57,992 nt of DNA from Methylicorpusculum sp. (GCF_030651835.1 NZ_JAUSBX010000047.1:1-57992); one strand, 5' to 3'; shown: positions 17,978 to 27,360, counted from the first letter of the stretch. Program-made: numbers and translations. The notes: generated from the letters alone by a model not told the origin.

Positions 17978-19000
17978 CTAACGCGGTGCCTCCTGACTTT
18001 GTGCGGTGCTCTGCCAAAGCTTTCTGAGCGCCTTAAGCACCGGCTTGGGCTGACCGGCTTCAGTATAAAAGCCCCAATACCCCTCTTCAGGGTGTGCGCC
18101 TTTAAAGTCGACCTTGGCGTTTTCCTCTTTCCAGGCATGATCAAAGCCTTCGAAATACGCCAGATTCAAACCAGGCGTATGGGGCATTTTTTGATAGAGT
18201 TCCACCCAAAAATCGGCTTGTTGCTCAGGACTGAAGCGGCTGCCTTTAGGGCCGCTGGGCAAACCGCTTTCCTTAATCAAAATAAGCTTATCGGATTTTT
18301 TGATCAGCAAATTCATAACCTCGACGACAAAATTCACCCAGGATGTTGTATTGCCTTGTTCAAACCAAGGCTGAAAAAGCGGGTGAATGCTGGGCAAAAG
18401 AAAGTCCTGCTCGGCAATAAAATCAGCCGGTTCATCATTCAAGTAATAATAGAACGGCTCCGAAGTCGCAACCGGCGTACCGGGCAACTCGCTGCGTAAT
18501 TTGCGCATGGCCTGTTTCAATTGATCCCAGTCATAACGTTTGGCCAGCAAGTTTTCATTGCCTACCGAGATACCGACAATCAGATCAGGAAATTCATTGA
18601 CCAGTTTTTTGGCATTCGTTAGCTCCTCCTCGGACATCGGATCCCAAATGCCCAGGATAATCGCGGTATAACCCAGAGATTTCGCAATAGCCGGCAAGTG
18701 CTCCAAACCATCCGCGCAGGAATAGGTAATCAAGCCCTGAAAATCATTACGCAAAACGGTTAAATCACGGGTTATCTGATCTTTGGAGGCCGGCTTGACC
18801 TGGCCATAAATAATTTTCAGATCCGTAGGTGTATAGGCAACAAATCGAGTGGAGGCAAGAGCAGCGCGCAAAGGCTCACTATCGGTTTTCGCACAACCTG
18901 AAGACAAAAGCAGTGCTAAAAAGACAACGCTGATACTATTCCGATTCAGGATACGATAAGAAAAATGAGTTGGAAAAAGGCTTTTAAACGGCTGAATCAT
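17978..19000 (-). CDS. GH17-like beta-1,3-glucanase lipoprotein
   Basis: About 340 residues when started at 19000. A lipoprotein signal with lipobox SSGC (Cys36) predicts membrane anchoring. The rest is a GH17-type TIM barrel with candidate catalytic Glu149 (VGNENLL) and Glu244 (LIKESGLP). It lacks the C-terminal membrane bundle of the other GH17 gene at 3641-5347. It is probably a periplasmic enzyme acting on beta-1,3-linked glucan; substrate and direction (hydrolysis or transglycosylation) are unproven. It stands alone between two family 1 repeats. Confidence 0.82.
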   Translation of the reverse strand: MIQPFKSLFPTHFSYRILNRNSISVVFLALLLSSGCAKTDSEPLRAALASTRFVAYTPTDLKIIYGQVKPASKDQITRDLTVLRNDFQGLITYSCADGLEHLPAIAKSLGYTAIILGIWDPMSEEELTNAKKLVNEFPDLIVGISVGNENLLAKRYDWDQLKQAMRKLRSELPGTPVATSEPFYYYLNDEPADFIAEQDFLLPSIHPLFQPWFEQGNTTSWVNFVVEVMNLLIKKSDKLILIKESGLPSGPKGSRFSPEQQADFWVELYQKMPHTPGLNLAYFEGFDHAWKEENAKVDFKGAHPEEGYWGFYTEAGQPKPVLKALRKLWQSTAQSQEAPR

Positions 19001-19230
19001 GGCTATTTGCTGTTTATTAAAAATAATAAGCCATTTGTAACACATTCATCATACCGACCCAAATCTTCCGGACGTTGAAAACAGCTCTGCGCTAAAAAAA
19101 CTATTTAAGCCCACTTTTACAGAATAAAGCCCCACTTTCCTGGGTGAGAAACCGAAGCGGCTCCTAACGAAATATTTATTAAGATATTATTTTTAGTAGG
19201 CCTATTCCATTCTAAACTGCCAAATTCCTT

Positions 19231-19420
19231 CCTGATTATAAAGGTCAATCAGCTCAGTCAAAAACCGTCATCTCGGCACGGATTGCCGAGATCCAGACGC
19301 CATGGATGGCGAGCGCCGAACACATCCTTGTGACCTGGATTCCAGCAATCCCCCGGCATTCCCTGACCGGGGCAGGCTCTGTCGGAAAGACGTTGTTGCT
19401 AAAGCATCTTTATAATCAGG
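19231..19420. repeat. MITE-like element, family 1, copy 2
   Basis: 190 bp bounded by CCTGATTATAAAGGTCAATC and AGCATCTTTATAATCAGG. The interior is close to the reverse complement of the copy at 27361-27550. The surrounding 19001-19745 shows no other recognisable feature. Confidence 0.85.
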
Positions 19421-19745
19421 AGTTTCTTTATCGAAGCGGCTTCTATCTTAAGGCGGAACTGCTGCTGGCTGGGGAATTGGCTAATAAGTCGTGACGTTAA
19501 GTTTGTTTTATCAATGCTCGTTTCGGCCACGAGCCGACGATCGCTCAACTCAAAAGCTGACCATCAGAACGGTTAGAGCAGACCCTCGAAAATCTCTGCG
19601 TTCTGCACAATCACAACAGGCAATAGAATTCTTAAGCTACAGTTGAAATGGTAAATTGAAACGATAGCGGTCGTTCAGAGATGGTAAGTATCAAAAAAAT
19701 TGAAAGTGATAATGACTCAGAGCGGTCAGTCGCTGGCGTAAAATA
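19421..19745. other. Non-coding stretch, nothing recognised
   Basis: Between repeat copy 2 and the three-gene cassette I see no convincing frame and no hairpin with a T tract. Confidence 0.4.
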
Positions 19746-20759
19746 TCAATCGCCAGTTGCTTCAGATGAGTTAGATAAATGATCCACATAAGAATAACGA
19801 ACGTATCTCTTTAGTTCGAGAAGATTAACACCAGCCATAGTCTTTGCGGAAATAGCCTGCTTGATAATGCGAACATGGTAACGATTGGCTAATTCTGCTC
19901 GAATCAGTTTTTTATCTTTGTCATCCGGATCACTTACTTTTTTTTCAAAAAGATGCTGGACTAATTCATTTTTAAGTGATTCTGGGTCGGAATCTTCATA
20001 CGTTACCAACATTATTTCTAGCAAATAAGGTGGAGGCATATCTCCAAGACGCCCCAACCACTCATCATCAGAATCTTGATCAACAACTAAATAAATCCCA
20101 TATAGCTGGTCATGATGCTTAGCGAGTTTTTCTTTGAAAATATCCTCAATTTTTGATTTTTTTAGAGCCAAGTTAAAATCGTCAGGAAGAGCTATTCTTG
20201 TATAACTCCTAGCCATCCAGCCAACAAAATTGTCAAACCAAGTTTTCTTTGGCCAATTTGCATCATTGTTAGGCTCAGTGTCGCGAATATGAAATTTTGG
20301 GGCTGATAATTTAGCTAATAGGTTACGAGGTAGCCATTTGCGCTTCTGTATTTCGATTTGCAGGGCTTTTATTTCACTATCCGCTTGTACCTCAAGATGA
20401 AGAAGGCGCGGATCATCACCTTTAACCATACGGGCGAGACATTCTGTAATCTCGCAAGCAGCCACAACCTCAAAAACGGGCACTTTGTGAAAATCAGGAT
20501 TATAAATATTGCATGGCTGAGTGGCGATCACCCACCAATCCACGCCTTTGTCATCTTCTAACCAATTTGACAGATCAGTCGTGGGAATCAAAGATCCTTG
20601 CCACCATTCACGTTTTTTAATTTCATCCAGTAGCGCAGTATCCAAAGATTCAACTGTAATCAGTTCGTCTTTCAAATTCTGCAAGCTGCACTTCTCCAAA
20701 TTGAGAGCTTGTTTTTCGCATCTGGCTAGTCGTCGCAACCATTCTGGTAGATAATTCAT
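19746..20759 (-). CDS. Unknown protein, last gene of the TIGR04255/HTH cassette
   Basis: 337 residues, Trp- and acid-rich, without signal peptide or membrane helix. I recognise no family. Visible features are an aromatic N-terminal part (REWWQGSL, DWWVIATQP) and a charged C-terminal half. Its start at 20759 lies 110 bp inside the preceding gene in another frame; a Leu start further in would shorten the overlap but no Shine-Dalgarno decides it. It is tightly linked to the upstream two genes and is the candidate effector if the cassette is a functional module. Confidence 0.6.
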   Translation of the reverse strand: MNYLPEWLRRLARCEKQALNLEKCSLQNLKDELITVESLDTALLDEIKKREWWQGSLIPTTDLSNWLEDDKGVDWWVIATQPCNIYNPDFHKVPVFEVVAACEITECLARMVKGDDPRLLHLEVQADSEIKALQIEIQKRKWLPRNLLAKLSAPKFHIRDTEPNNDANWPKKTWFDNFVGWMARSYTRIALPDDFNLALKKSKIEDIFKEKLAKHHDQLYGIYLVVDQDSDDEWLGRLGDMPPPYLLEIMLVTYEDSDPESLKNELVQHLFEKKVSDPDDKDKKLIRAELANRYHVRIIKQAISAKTMAGVNLLELKRYVRYSYVDHLSNSSEATGD

Positions 20760-21303
20760 TCAATTTCTCTAAAAGCGCTTTTTGAAGAGTGCCTGCATTC
20801 AGATTGTCATCACCAAGCAACGCGCGGAATGATGTTCCGGAAACAGGGACATTCCACACCGCCTTTAATCTTGCTAAATCAACTTCCGGTGATGTCCCAT
20901 TCAGCGCCTCTATCAGTATCTCCATACGGTTTATTGTATTACGACGTGGTTCTGTCCCATCATACCAGTCATAAACTGTCTTACGAGTAACACCAAATAA
21001 TTCAGCCAATTGTGTAATTGATAACTCAAGGCGATCCTTAATCAAATCTAAACGTTCAGGCACAGCAAGAGACGGAAAATTAGAAGTTTTTTGCGATATT
21101 TCAGTAAGCTGATCTTTGCAGAGTTCGACTTGAACTCGTTGTCCGTCCACCAATAAATCATAACCACGATTTGTTTTCGAAAGCTCAGTTGTATGAGCAA
21201 TATTGAGCGAAGATAAAATTGATTTTCCCCAGCCAGCTAGTGCTTCGAAGCTAGACTCAGAAACAACCACTATCTGCTGAGCGTGAACATCGGTAGCAGC
21301 CAT
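20650..21303 (-). CDS. HTH (XRE-like) DNA-binding protein of the cassette
   Basis: About 217 residues starting MAATDVHAQQ at 21303, behind AAAGGTGAT. A helix-turn-helix lies around residues 90-130 (ELSITQLAELFGVTRKTVYDWYDG), similar to XRE/Cro-type domains. The N-terminal ~80 residues are a separate small domain. The start is 1 nt after the stop of the TIGR04255 gene, so the two are probably translationally coupled. It is likely the regulator of the cassette. Confidence 0.7.
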   Translation of the reverse strand: MAATDVHAQQIVVVSESSFEALAGWGKSILSSLNIAHTTELSKTNRGYDLLVDGQRVQVELCKDQLTEISQKTSNFPSLAVPERLDLIKDRLELSITQLAELFGVTRKTVYDWYDGTEPRRNTINRMEILIEALNGTSPEVDLARLKAVWNVPVSGTSFRALLGDDNLNAGTLQKALLEKLNELSTRMVATTSQMRKTSSQFGEVQLAEFERRTDYS

Positions 21304-21304
21304 A

Positions 21305-22117
21305 TCAAATATCACCTTTCCAAGTTTTGAAAGCATAGTCAGTACAAACATCGCTATGCCGGAAAAAATCATTGGCGGTTTGATGTAAATTTCTCAGCTG
21401 ACTCAAAACCGTTTCTTTATCCATTCTCGTCGGCGTAAGATAAACTTTGTAAGCATCTATATCTAATAGAATTCCGTTTTTCAGTATGTCCAATCTTAGA
21501 GCACCACCAGGATCAGCGCTCATGGTCAATAGACTAATCATATCTTCTGGCACTGCTAACGCATCAGGCTGGCTGGAACAACGCACCCGCAAGTCAAATT
21601 CACCGGACTTGTATGAGCCAATATATATGCAACCCACTTCAGAAATTCCAGAGAAGTTGGCAGTTAACAGATGCTCAGAAATATAATCTTTACGATCTTC
21701 AGCTTCTTTTAATTTGATATGATCTATATATCGAACACCTGTATTTGTCACATCCATAAAACGCATATGTTTTAAGAGAACGCCCAAACATTTTTCCAAT
21801 ATAGTTTCAAATTCGGTGTAGCGGGTATATTTACTTGAAAAAACAAGTAATTGATCTGAAGACAAATGTATGCCTAATTTGCGATCACTCGATAAAAGCA
21901 TCCATAACTTTGATACGTTTTCACCTTGTGATGCAGAACTTACGCTTTGAATCTGTATAGTCTGAATCAAAGGATTAGTCTCTCTTAGTTCATCATGTAT
22001 TTCATCTATTTTTTTAGCCAAAAGCGGCCATGGGGCAAAGCGGATTGATGCAATTGCGTAAATAAGTGGAGAATTTGGCAGGATACCTGTTCGATCAGTC
22101 ATTGCGTTACCGCTCAT
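21305..22117 (-). CDS. TIGR04255 family protein
   Basis: 270 residues. The opening PLIYAIASIRFAPWPLLAKKIDEI and the later TGVRYIDHI are characteristic of TIGR04255 proteins, a patchily distributed family of unknown function. No catalytic motif is evident and no membrane segment or signal. It is the first gene of a minus-strand trio; the AT-rich gap at 22118-22200 probably carries the promoter. The first ATG is at 22117; a second at 22102 (MTDRTGILPNS) is equally possible. Confidence 0.75.
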   Translation of the reverse strand: MSGNAMTDRTGILPNSPLIYAIASIRFAPWPLLAKKIDEIHDELRETNPLIQTIQIQSVSSASQGENVSKLWMLLSSDRKLGIHLSSDQLLVFSSKYTRYTEFETILEKCLGVLLKHMRFMDVTNTGVRYIDHIKLKEAEDRKDYISEHLLTANFSGISEVGCIYIGSYKSGEFDLRVRCSSQPDALAVPEDMISLLTMSADPGGALRLDILKNGILLDIDAYKVYLTPTRMDKETVLSQLRNLHQTANDFFRHSDVCTDYAFKTWKGDI

Positions 22118-22507
22118 CAGAATAGTTAAGTTTTTATAACTAATGTTGTATAAGTATACGCATAACTAAACAAAAAGTAATTAACATTACATAATTCATT
22201 ATTGATGAATTTTTTGGAACTTCCTTGGTCTGCGGGTGATCTTTTTTTGTTTCGAAGGAAGCAATCCCTGTCTTCGATTTACACGACTGTCCGTCCTTTT
22301 TGGTTGGAAGTTGCTATTTCAACTTACATACTTTTCATGATTCTGAATGTCTCCAATAACACCAGGACAGGCCATCGCAAGTCTCAGCCCATTAGCATCA
22401 ACGTTAATTCTTTTGCCAGTAGGCAGCATTTTTTAACAGTCGGCTTTCTGGAAAATTAAGTTATCACCATAACGGTCGGGTTTGGGTCGATACCAGATAT
22501 TGACTAA
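22118..22507. other. AT-rich intergenic region, probable promoter of the cassette
   Basis: It holds no supported gene. A small plus-strand frame (22202-22459) has no recognisable product and no ribosome binding site. Confidence 0.4.
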
Positions 22508-22807
22508 TCATTGGTTGAAATAACCTGCGAAATCCATCGATTGATGTGGTATCCCGATAATGTCGATTCCAAAGGGATTGATCATATAAAAAATCAAATG
22601 AGAACCTTGAGGAAAACAGTAATAGCCTTCGGCAATATCCGGCCGATGTTTACCTAGATGTGGTTGCTTGACTAACCAATTAAACCGTTTATCAAGGTCT
22701 GTTAAATAGCGGTTCCGTTGTGGCTTACCCCATTTTTCCATCGTGTAGCAGCCAATGTTCTTCAAATCACTAAGTGCCTTGGGGGTAATCCTATAAATTG
22801 CCGTCAT
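22508..22807 (-). CDS. parE: ParE/RelE-family toxin
   Basis: 99 residues with the ParE/RelE-superfamily fold: YRITPKALSDLKNIG at the start, LGKHRPDIAEGYYCFPQGSHLIFYM in the core and IIGIPHQSMDF at the end. ParE toxins poison DNA gyrase; RelE relatives cleave mRNA. The PxLGxxRxDI-type core favours ParE. Its start overlaps the parD stop by 4 bp. Confidence 0.9.
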   Translation of the reverse strand: MTAIYRITPKALSDLKNIGCYTMEKWGKPQRNRYLTDLDKRFNWLVKQPHLGKHRPDIAEGYYCFPQGSHLIFYMINPFGIDIIGIPHQSMDFAGYFNQ

Positions 22808-23052
22808 CCCTCGTTATCCAACTCCTGAATAACGGCGGCAACAGTATAATTTTGTACAAATTCGCCTCTACTGGCTTGCGCAGCGCCCTCCTCAAGATGC
22901 ACCCGTAACGCTGCTAGTTTATGCCTGCGTTCCTCAAGTTCCCGCAAAGCATCCCGCACAACTTCACTTGCCGAGCTGTAGCGGCCACTGGCAATTTCAT
23001 TCCTAATAAAAACTTCCCAATGTTCTCCAAGACTCAAGCTGGTGGTAGCCAT
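22804..23052 (-). CDS. parD: ParD-type ribbon-helix-helix antitoxin
   Basis: 82 residues with an N-terminal ribbon-helix-helix (SLSLGEHWEVFIRNEIASGRYSSASEVVRDALR...) followed by a C-terminal toxin-binding tail. It is encoded before parE with a 4-bp overlap, the standard order. The protein normally represses its own promoter, which would lie in 23053-23100. Confidence 0.92.
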   Translation of the reverse strand: MATTSLSLGEHWEVFIRNEIASGRYSSASEVVRDALRELEERRHKLAALRVHLEEGAAQASRGEFVQNYTVAAVIQELDNEG

Positions 23053-23543
23053 AGTAAAAACTCCGATTTTTCATATCTAACAAAACTGAACATACCACGC
23101 CCCACTGCCCGTTTCAATGAACAGATCTTTCCAGAAAACAATGTCATCATGCTACTGTCAGCAATATATTCGGTTACGGTCATTGCTATAACGTCCAAGA
23201 TTGTCGCCTCAGGGTCGCTTGTTGCCTGAAATCTTCTCGAAAAATTGTCGGTTCGATGTCAGGTATACAGTATTTCAACATTCGATAAGGCCCAGATTAA
23301 AGTTGGCTTTTCATTGATTTCAACAAGGGATGGATTTTTTCATTCTGTCAAACTTTAACTTTTCAACATCCAATTCCGAATACCCAAATAAAATAAGCAG
23401 CCCTGCCTTGGCTTCTTAGAACAGGGAAAATCGCTGAACTGGTTATCAATTGTTCAAACGTTGAAACACTGCCCCAGAAAGGCAGGCGCCAGATCCTGGA
23501 AAAAAGCGGTCGCTAGATCCCTGGTCTGACGCCTTATCCTGAA
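23053..23543. other. Intergenic region, nothing recognised beyond the parDE promoter area
   Basis: There is no supported gene. Short frames here lack ribosome binding sites and homologous-looking motifs. Confidence 0.4.
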
Positions 23544-23819
23544 TTAATCGTAACTGTAATGCTTGCGCAATGGTTTAACCACTTCCCAATGGCTGTTCAG
23601 GCCTTCAGGAAAAACAACCAAATCACCCGGCAAAATACGAACCGGCTCACCGCCTTCGGGAGTCACTAGAATTTCGCCTTCAAGAATATAAGCAGTTTCT
23701 GTTTCGTCGAAATCGATCGTAAATGTAGACACTTCTTTTTCCCAAATGGCCCAACCGGCAACGCCTAATTCTTCCAAGCGTTCTTCACTGGGTTTATGTT
23801 CAATCGTAATTTGCGGCAT
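23544..23819 (-). CDS. Cupin-domain protein (EutQ/DUF861-like)
   Basis: 91 residues forming one small beta-barrel cupin. YILEGEILVTPEGGEPVRILPGDLVVFPEG matches the two cupin motifs, but the metal-binding His residues are mostly absent, as in DUF861 members. The substrate is unknown. Monocistronic. Confidence 0.85.
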   Translation of the reverse strand: MPQITIEHKPSEERLEELGVAGWAIWEKEVSTFTIDFDETETAYILEGEILVTPEGGEPVRILPGDLVVFPEGLNSHWEVVKPLRKHYSYD

Positions 23820-23895
23820 ATGATTCCTAAAACTTAAAATGATTCGAAGTGAAATTCTATCATTTTTTCGACCGCCCCCGGCTAGTGCTTAACAC

Positions 23896-24030
23896 CAGCA
23901 ATTCCCAATTTGATGATAAAAAAAGGGGGGCGTAAGCTTTGCGAGGATGTCGGCAGCAGGGATGCTGCCGTCAAGCCCCCATGGATGGGTCTACGGCGTT
24001 CCTCGCAAGGCTTACGACAACCCTCAATGC
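23896..24030. repeat. MITE-like element, family 2, degraded copy
   Basis: It begins CAGCAATTCCCAATTTGA and contains the family 2 core GAGGATGTCGGCAGCAGGGA plus the stretch ending CGGCGTTCCTCGCAAGGCTT. The right terminal repeat is not recognisable, so the end is approximate. Confidence 0.65.
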
Positions 24031-24077
24031 CAGATAAAAGTTCAAAAGGGGGAAAATGCAGGCTTAAAACAGTCTTT

Positions 24078-24740
24078 TCAGGACACAGCAGCAATGCAGT
24101 GTTTATCGTCATGAACCGGATTATTGACCCAATCAGTGACAGTGGTAACCGCCATCTTCTGATAAGCATCGTGTGCCAATAAAGCCTGAAGCCGGTCCGG
24201 CGGTTGCAGCTTGTCCAGCCAGTCATCATAGTGCTGCCGGCCAATAATGACGGGCATACGCTCGTGAATGGGTTGAATCAACGCATTGGCTGCTGTCGTG
24301 ATAATGGTACAGGAATAGAGGGTTTCCGCACCCTTTTCCCAATGCTCCCAAAGACCTGCAAACGCGAATAAGCCGTCATCAATCCGATGAATATGATGAG
24401 CCTGTTTGCCCTGATCCGTTTTGGCCCATTCATAAAATCCGTTAGCAGGAATCAGGCAGCGTTTGCGTTGAAAAGCCGTTCTGAATGACGGTTTTTCAGC
24501 CACCGTTTCCGCTCTTGCATTAATCAGCCGATGGCTGATGGCAGGGTCTTTCGCCCAGGGAGGAATAAGCCCCCAAAAAAGATTGACCGCTTTATGGCGG
24601 CCATCATCCAGCCGGACAACCGCCAGTATTTTCTGACCAGGCGGTATGTTGTAACTGGTTTCGTAATTAGGCAAACGTTCCAGTTGAAACGCTTCAGTGA
24701 TTTGTTCCGGCGTTGCCGTCAATGAAAATCTTCCGCACAT
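24078..24740 (-). CDS. yedK: SRAP/YedK (HMCES) abasic-site protein
   Basis: 220 residues. SRAP proteins crosslink through Cys2 to abasic sites in single-stranded DNA and so protect them from breakage. The sequence begins MCGRFSLTAT, keeping the obligatory Cys2. NARAET, the FYEW glutamate and the ERMPV motif after HIP-type His (PIHERMPVI) complete the active site. Monocistronic; no SOS box was identified in the upstream 100 bp by eye. Confidence 0.93.
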   Translation of the reverse strand: MCGRFSLTATPEQITEAFQLERLPNYETSYNIPPGQKILAVVRLDDGRHKAVNLFWGLIPPWAKDPAISHRLINARAETVAEKPSFRTAFQRKRCLIPANGFYEWAKTDQGKQAHHIHRIDDGLFAFAGLWEHWEKGAETLYSCTIITTAANALIQPIHERMPVIIGRQHYDDWLDKLQPPDRLQALLAHDAYQKMAVTTVTDWVNNPVHDDKHCIAAVS

Positions 24741-24828
24741 AAGATTCCCTGTGTTATTTGCGTAACAAGCTTACTTCCTGGAGCGCATGATAGACAAGAA
24801 TTCTTTACTTGGGTTTAACTTGTGGCAC

Positions 24829-25090
24829 CTCTCCCTGGGTCCCGTTAGGCCGCGCCGAGCACTAGCGATTTTGCCGAGAATAGCCCGCTAGGGGAGCGGC
24901 AGGGAAGCCGCTCGTTTTCGGAGGGCAAGGGATAGCCCTTCCGAAAACCCTCGGCAAAATCGTCAGCGCGCAGGATGCAGCTGCCTCCGGGTGTCCTTTC
25001 TTTTGGATACTTTTCTTTGGACAAGCAAAGAAAAGTATCGCGGTTGTCGGTCCGCGAACTGACTCCACATAAGCGTCGCGATAGCGACAC
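24829..25090. repeat. Palindromic repeat family 3, large copy
   Basis: Its left part is the inverted counterpart of window positions 1-55. Three stem-loops follow: GAGCGGC/GCCGCTC, TTTTCGGAGGGC/GCCCTTCCGAAAA, and ATACTTTTCTTT/AAAGAAAAGTAT. The first two are bracketed by CGATTTTGCCGAG and CTCGGCAAAATCG. No gene is present between the SRAP gene and the DAHP synthase gene. Confidence 0.7.
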
Positions 25091-25286
25091 AAAGCCATTT
25101 TAGGTTTCAAATAAACCAAATCTTACAGTTAATCCAGAAAGAAGAATATTTTAACCATCTGATTTTCTATGCTGTTTTAACGCATTTACCCTGACTCCCT
25201 AGCAGTAAAACTAACAAAATCCAGGTAAAAACGGTTAAAATACCCTGCTAACAATCCGCCCCAATTCAATAGATCGATATTTGACC

Positions 25287-26357
25287 ATGCATATTAAAAA
25301 TAACACCGATGACTTGAGAATCAGTGAAATAAAAGAAGTCATCGCGCCTGTTACGGTTCATGATGAATACCCCATTACCGAGTTTGCAGCAGAAACCGTT
25401 GTAAAAACCCGGGCGGAGATTCACGATATTTTAACCGGGGATGATGATCGGCTCATGGTTGTGATCGGACCCTGCTCAATTCACGACCCTAAAGCCGCGA
25501 TTGAATATGGAAATCGCCTGAAAGCAGTTAAGGACGATCTGAGCAAGGATTTGTTGATTATCATGCGGGTATATTTTGAAAAACCCAGAACGACCGTGGG
25601 CTGGAAAGGCTTGATCAACGATCCGGATCTGGATTCCAGTTTTGATATCAACAAGGGTTTACGCATCGCCCGAAGTTTGTTGTTGGACTTGAATAATCTG
25701 GGCATGCCGGCAGCTACTGAATACCTTGATTTGATTACGCCTCAATATGTATCCGATTTGATTTCATGGGGCGCAATCGGCGCGCGCACGACAGAAAGCC
25801 AGGTTCACCGTGAACTGTCATCCGGCTTGTCGTGTGCAGTCGGCTTTAAAAATGCAACCGATGGGTCCATTAAAATTGCCATTGATGCCATCGGCGCAGC
25901 GATGAGTCCTCACCATTTTCTGTCGTTAACCAAAGAAGGCCGTTCGGCTATTTTTTCGACGCGCGGCAATGAGGATGCACACATCATCTTGCGCGGCGGC
26001 AATGGCGGCACGAATTATGATGCCTTTAATGTTGCCAAAGTTGCCGAAGGTCTTGAGAATGCAAAGTTAAGACCCAATATCATGATTGATTTCAGCCATG
26101 CCAACAGCCTGAAGCAATACCAACGGCAGATGGTGGTCGGCGAGGATGTTGCCGAACAGATTAGCGGGGGCGACAAGCGCATTATCGGCGTGATGATAGA
26201 AAGCCACCTTAAACCGGGCAGCCAGAATGTCGTACCGGGCAAACCGTTGAACTATGGACAAAGTATTACCGATGCCTGTCTGGGATGGAACGACTCTGTA
26301 CAGCTATTAAATAATTTGGCCAAAGCCGTTCAGCAACGCAGAATGATCGAAAACTGA
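25287..26357 (+). CDS. aroG: 3-deoxy-7-phosphoheptulonate synthase (class I DAHP synthase)
   Basis: First enzyme of the shikimate pathway: condenses phosphoenolpyruvate with erythrose 4-phosphate. About 356 residues, the length of AroF/AroG/AroH enzymes. Motifs: [11 protein letters not shown] (metal Cys), [31 protein letters not shown], and [13 protein letters not shown] at 25287 is chosen; an upstream TTG adds two residues. Which amino acid inhibits it cannot be told reliably. The next gene, thiSG, starts 11 bp later, suggesting an operon. Confidence 0.96.
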   Translation: MHIKNNTDDLRISEIKEVIAPVTVHDEYPITEFAAETVVKTRAEIHDILTGDDDRLMVVIGPCSIHDPKAAIEYGNRLKAVKDDLSKDLLIIMRVYFEKPRTTVGWKGLINDPDLDSSFDINKGLRIARSLLLDLNNLGMPAATEYLDLITPQYVSDLISWGAIGARTTESQVHRELSSGLSCAVGFKNATDGSIKIAIDAIGAAMSPHHFLSLTKEGRSAIFSTRGNEDAHIILRGGNGGTNYDAFNVAKVAEGLENAKLRPNIMIDFSHANSLKQYQRQMVVGEDVAEQISGGDKRIIGVMIESHLKPGSQNVVPGKPLNYGQSITDACLGWNDSVQLLNNLAKAVQQRRMIEN

Positions 26358-26368
26358 GGAGAAAGAGT

Positions 26369-27346
26369 GTGAATGTATTTGTAAATGGCGAAACCCTGAC
26401 ATACCCTGATGGAACGACGGTTTATCAGGTCGTTGCGGCCATGGGCTTAACCGGAAAACGCATTGCTGTTGAATTTAACAAAGAAATTCTGCCGTTTGAC
26501 AGTTACGCCAAGCAACATCTAAAAGAAGGCGATCGTCTGGAGATAGTTCATGCCATTGGGGGCGGACAGGACGATTCATTTACCGTCGCAGGCCGTATCT
26601 ATCGCTCCCGCTTGCTGGTGGGCACCGGAAAATATAAAGACATGGAAGAAACCCGCCTAGCTATTGAAGCCAGCGGCGCCGAGATCGTAACGGTTGCGAT
26701 ACGCAGAACCAATATCGGCCAAAACCCTGGCGAACCCAATCTGCTGGATATCATTTCGCCCGATAAATATACGATTTTACCTAACACCGCCGGTTGCTAT
26801 ACCGCGGATGACGCCGTGCGCACCTGCCGTTTGGGCCGGGAATTGCTGGGCGGACATAATCTGGTCAAACTGGAAGTGCTGGCGGACCAAAAAACCCTGT
26901 TTCCCGATGTCGCTGAAACCTATAAAGCAGCTGAATTACTGGTTAAAGATGGCTTTGACGTCATGGTGTACACCAATGACGATCCAATCGCCGCAAAACG
27001 CCTTGAAGAAATCGGCTGCGTCGCGGTCATGCCGCTGGCAGCACCCATAGGTTCTGGCCTTGGCATTCGAAACCCGTATAACATATTGACTATCGTCGAA
27101 AACGCCTCAGTGCCGATTCTGGTGGATGCCGGGGTCGGTACTGCATCTGACGCAGCCATTGCAATGGAGCTAGGTTGTGCCGGCGTGCTGATGAACACCG
27201 CAATTGCAGCCGCGCAAAATCCTGTATTAATGGCCGAAGCGATGAAAAAAGGCATTGAAGCAGGCAGGCTTGCCTTTTTGGCCGGCAGAATGCCCAGAAA
27301 GCGATTTGCGTCAGCATCATCGCCCATAGACGGTTTGTTTTTGTAG
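26369..27346 (+). CDS. thiSG: Fused sulfur carrier ThiS and thiazole synthase ThiG
   Basis: 325 residues. Residues 1-66 are the ubiquitin-like sulfur carrier ThiS, ending in the usual GG at AIGGG (64-66). Residues ~69-325 are the ThiG TIM barrel, with Schiff-base Lys167 in HNLVKLEVL and the phosphate-binding [17 protein letters not shown]. Normally ThiS has a free C-terminal Gly that is thiocarboxylated; here it is joined to ThiG by only a few residues. Such fusions are annotated in other proteobacteria. GTG start behind GAGGAG. No TPP riboswitch is seen upstream. Confidence 0.93.
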   Translation: MNVFVNGETLTYPDGTTVYQVVAAMGLTGKRIAVEFNKEILPFDSYAKQHLKEGDRLEIVHAIGGGQDDSFTVAGRIYRSRLLVGTGKYKDMEETRLAIEASGAEIVTVAIRRTNIGQNPGEPNLLDIISPDKYTILPNTAGCYTADDAVRTCRLGRELLGGHNLVKLEVLADQKTLFPDVAETYKAAELLVKDGFDVMVYTNDDPIAAKRLEEIGCVAVMPLAAPIGSGLGIRNPYNILTIVENASVPILVDAGVGTASDAAIAMELGCAGVLMNTAIAAAQNPVLMAEAMKKGIEAGRLAFLAGRMPRKRFASASSPIDGLFL

Positions 27347-27360
27347 ACTACTAGATGTTT

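Noticed and set aside
19306-19494. Small frame after the second GH17 gene
   Set aside because: It is mostly repeat copy 2 translated; not a gene.
22202-22459. 85-codon plus-strand frame upstream of the TIGR04255 gene
   Set aside because: No ribosome binding site, no recognisable sequence; it overlaps the likely promoter region.
24845-25119. Two overlapping minus-strand frames
   Set aside because: Both lie in the family 3 palindromic repeat and its flanks.
26300-26368. Possible TPP riboswitch before thiSG
   Set aside because: Only 11 bp separate aroG and thiSG, and no THI-box sequence was seen.
26920-27327. 135-codon minus-strand frame
   Set aside because: It is the antisense shadow of ThiG, whose motifs are intact on the plus strand.
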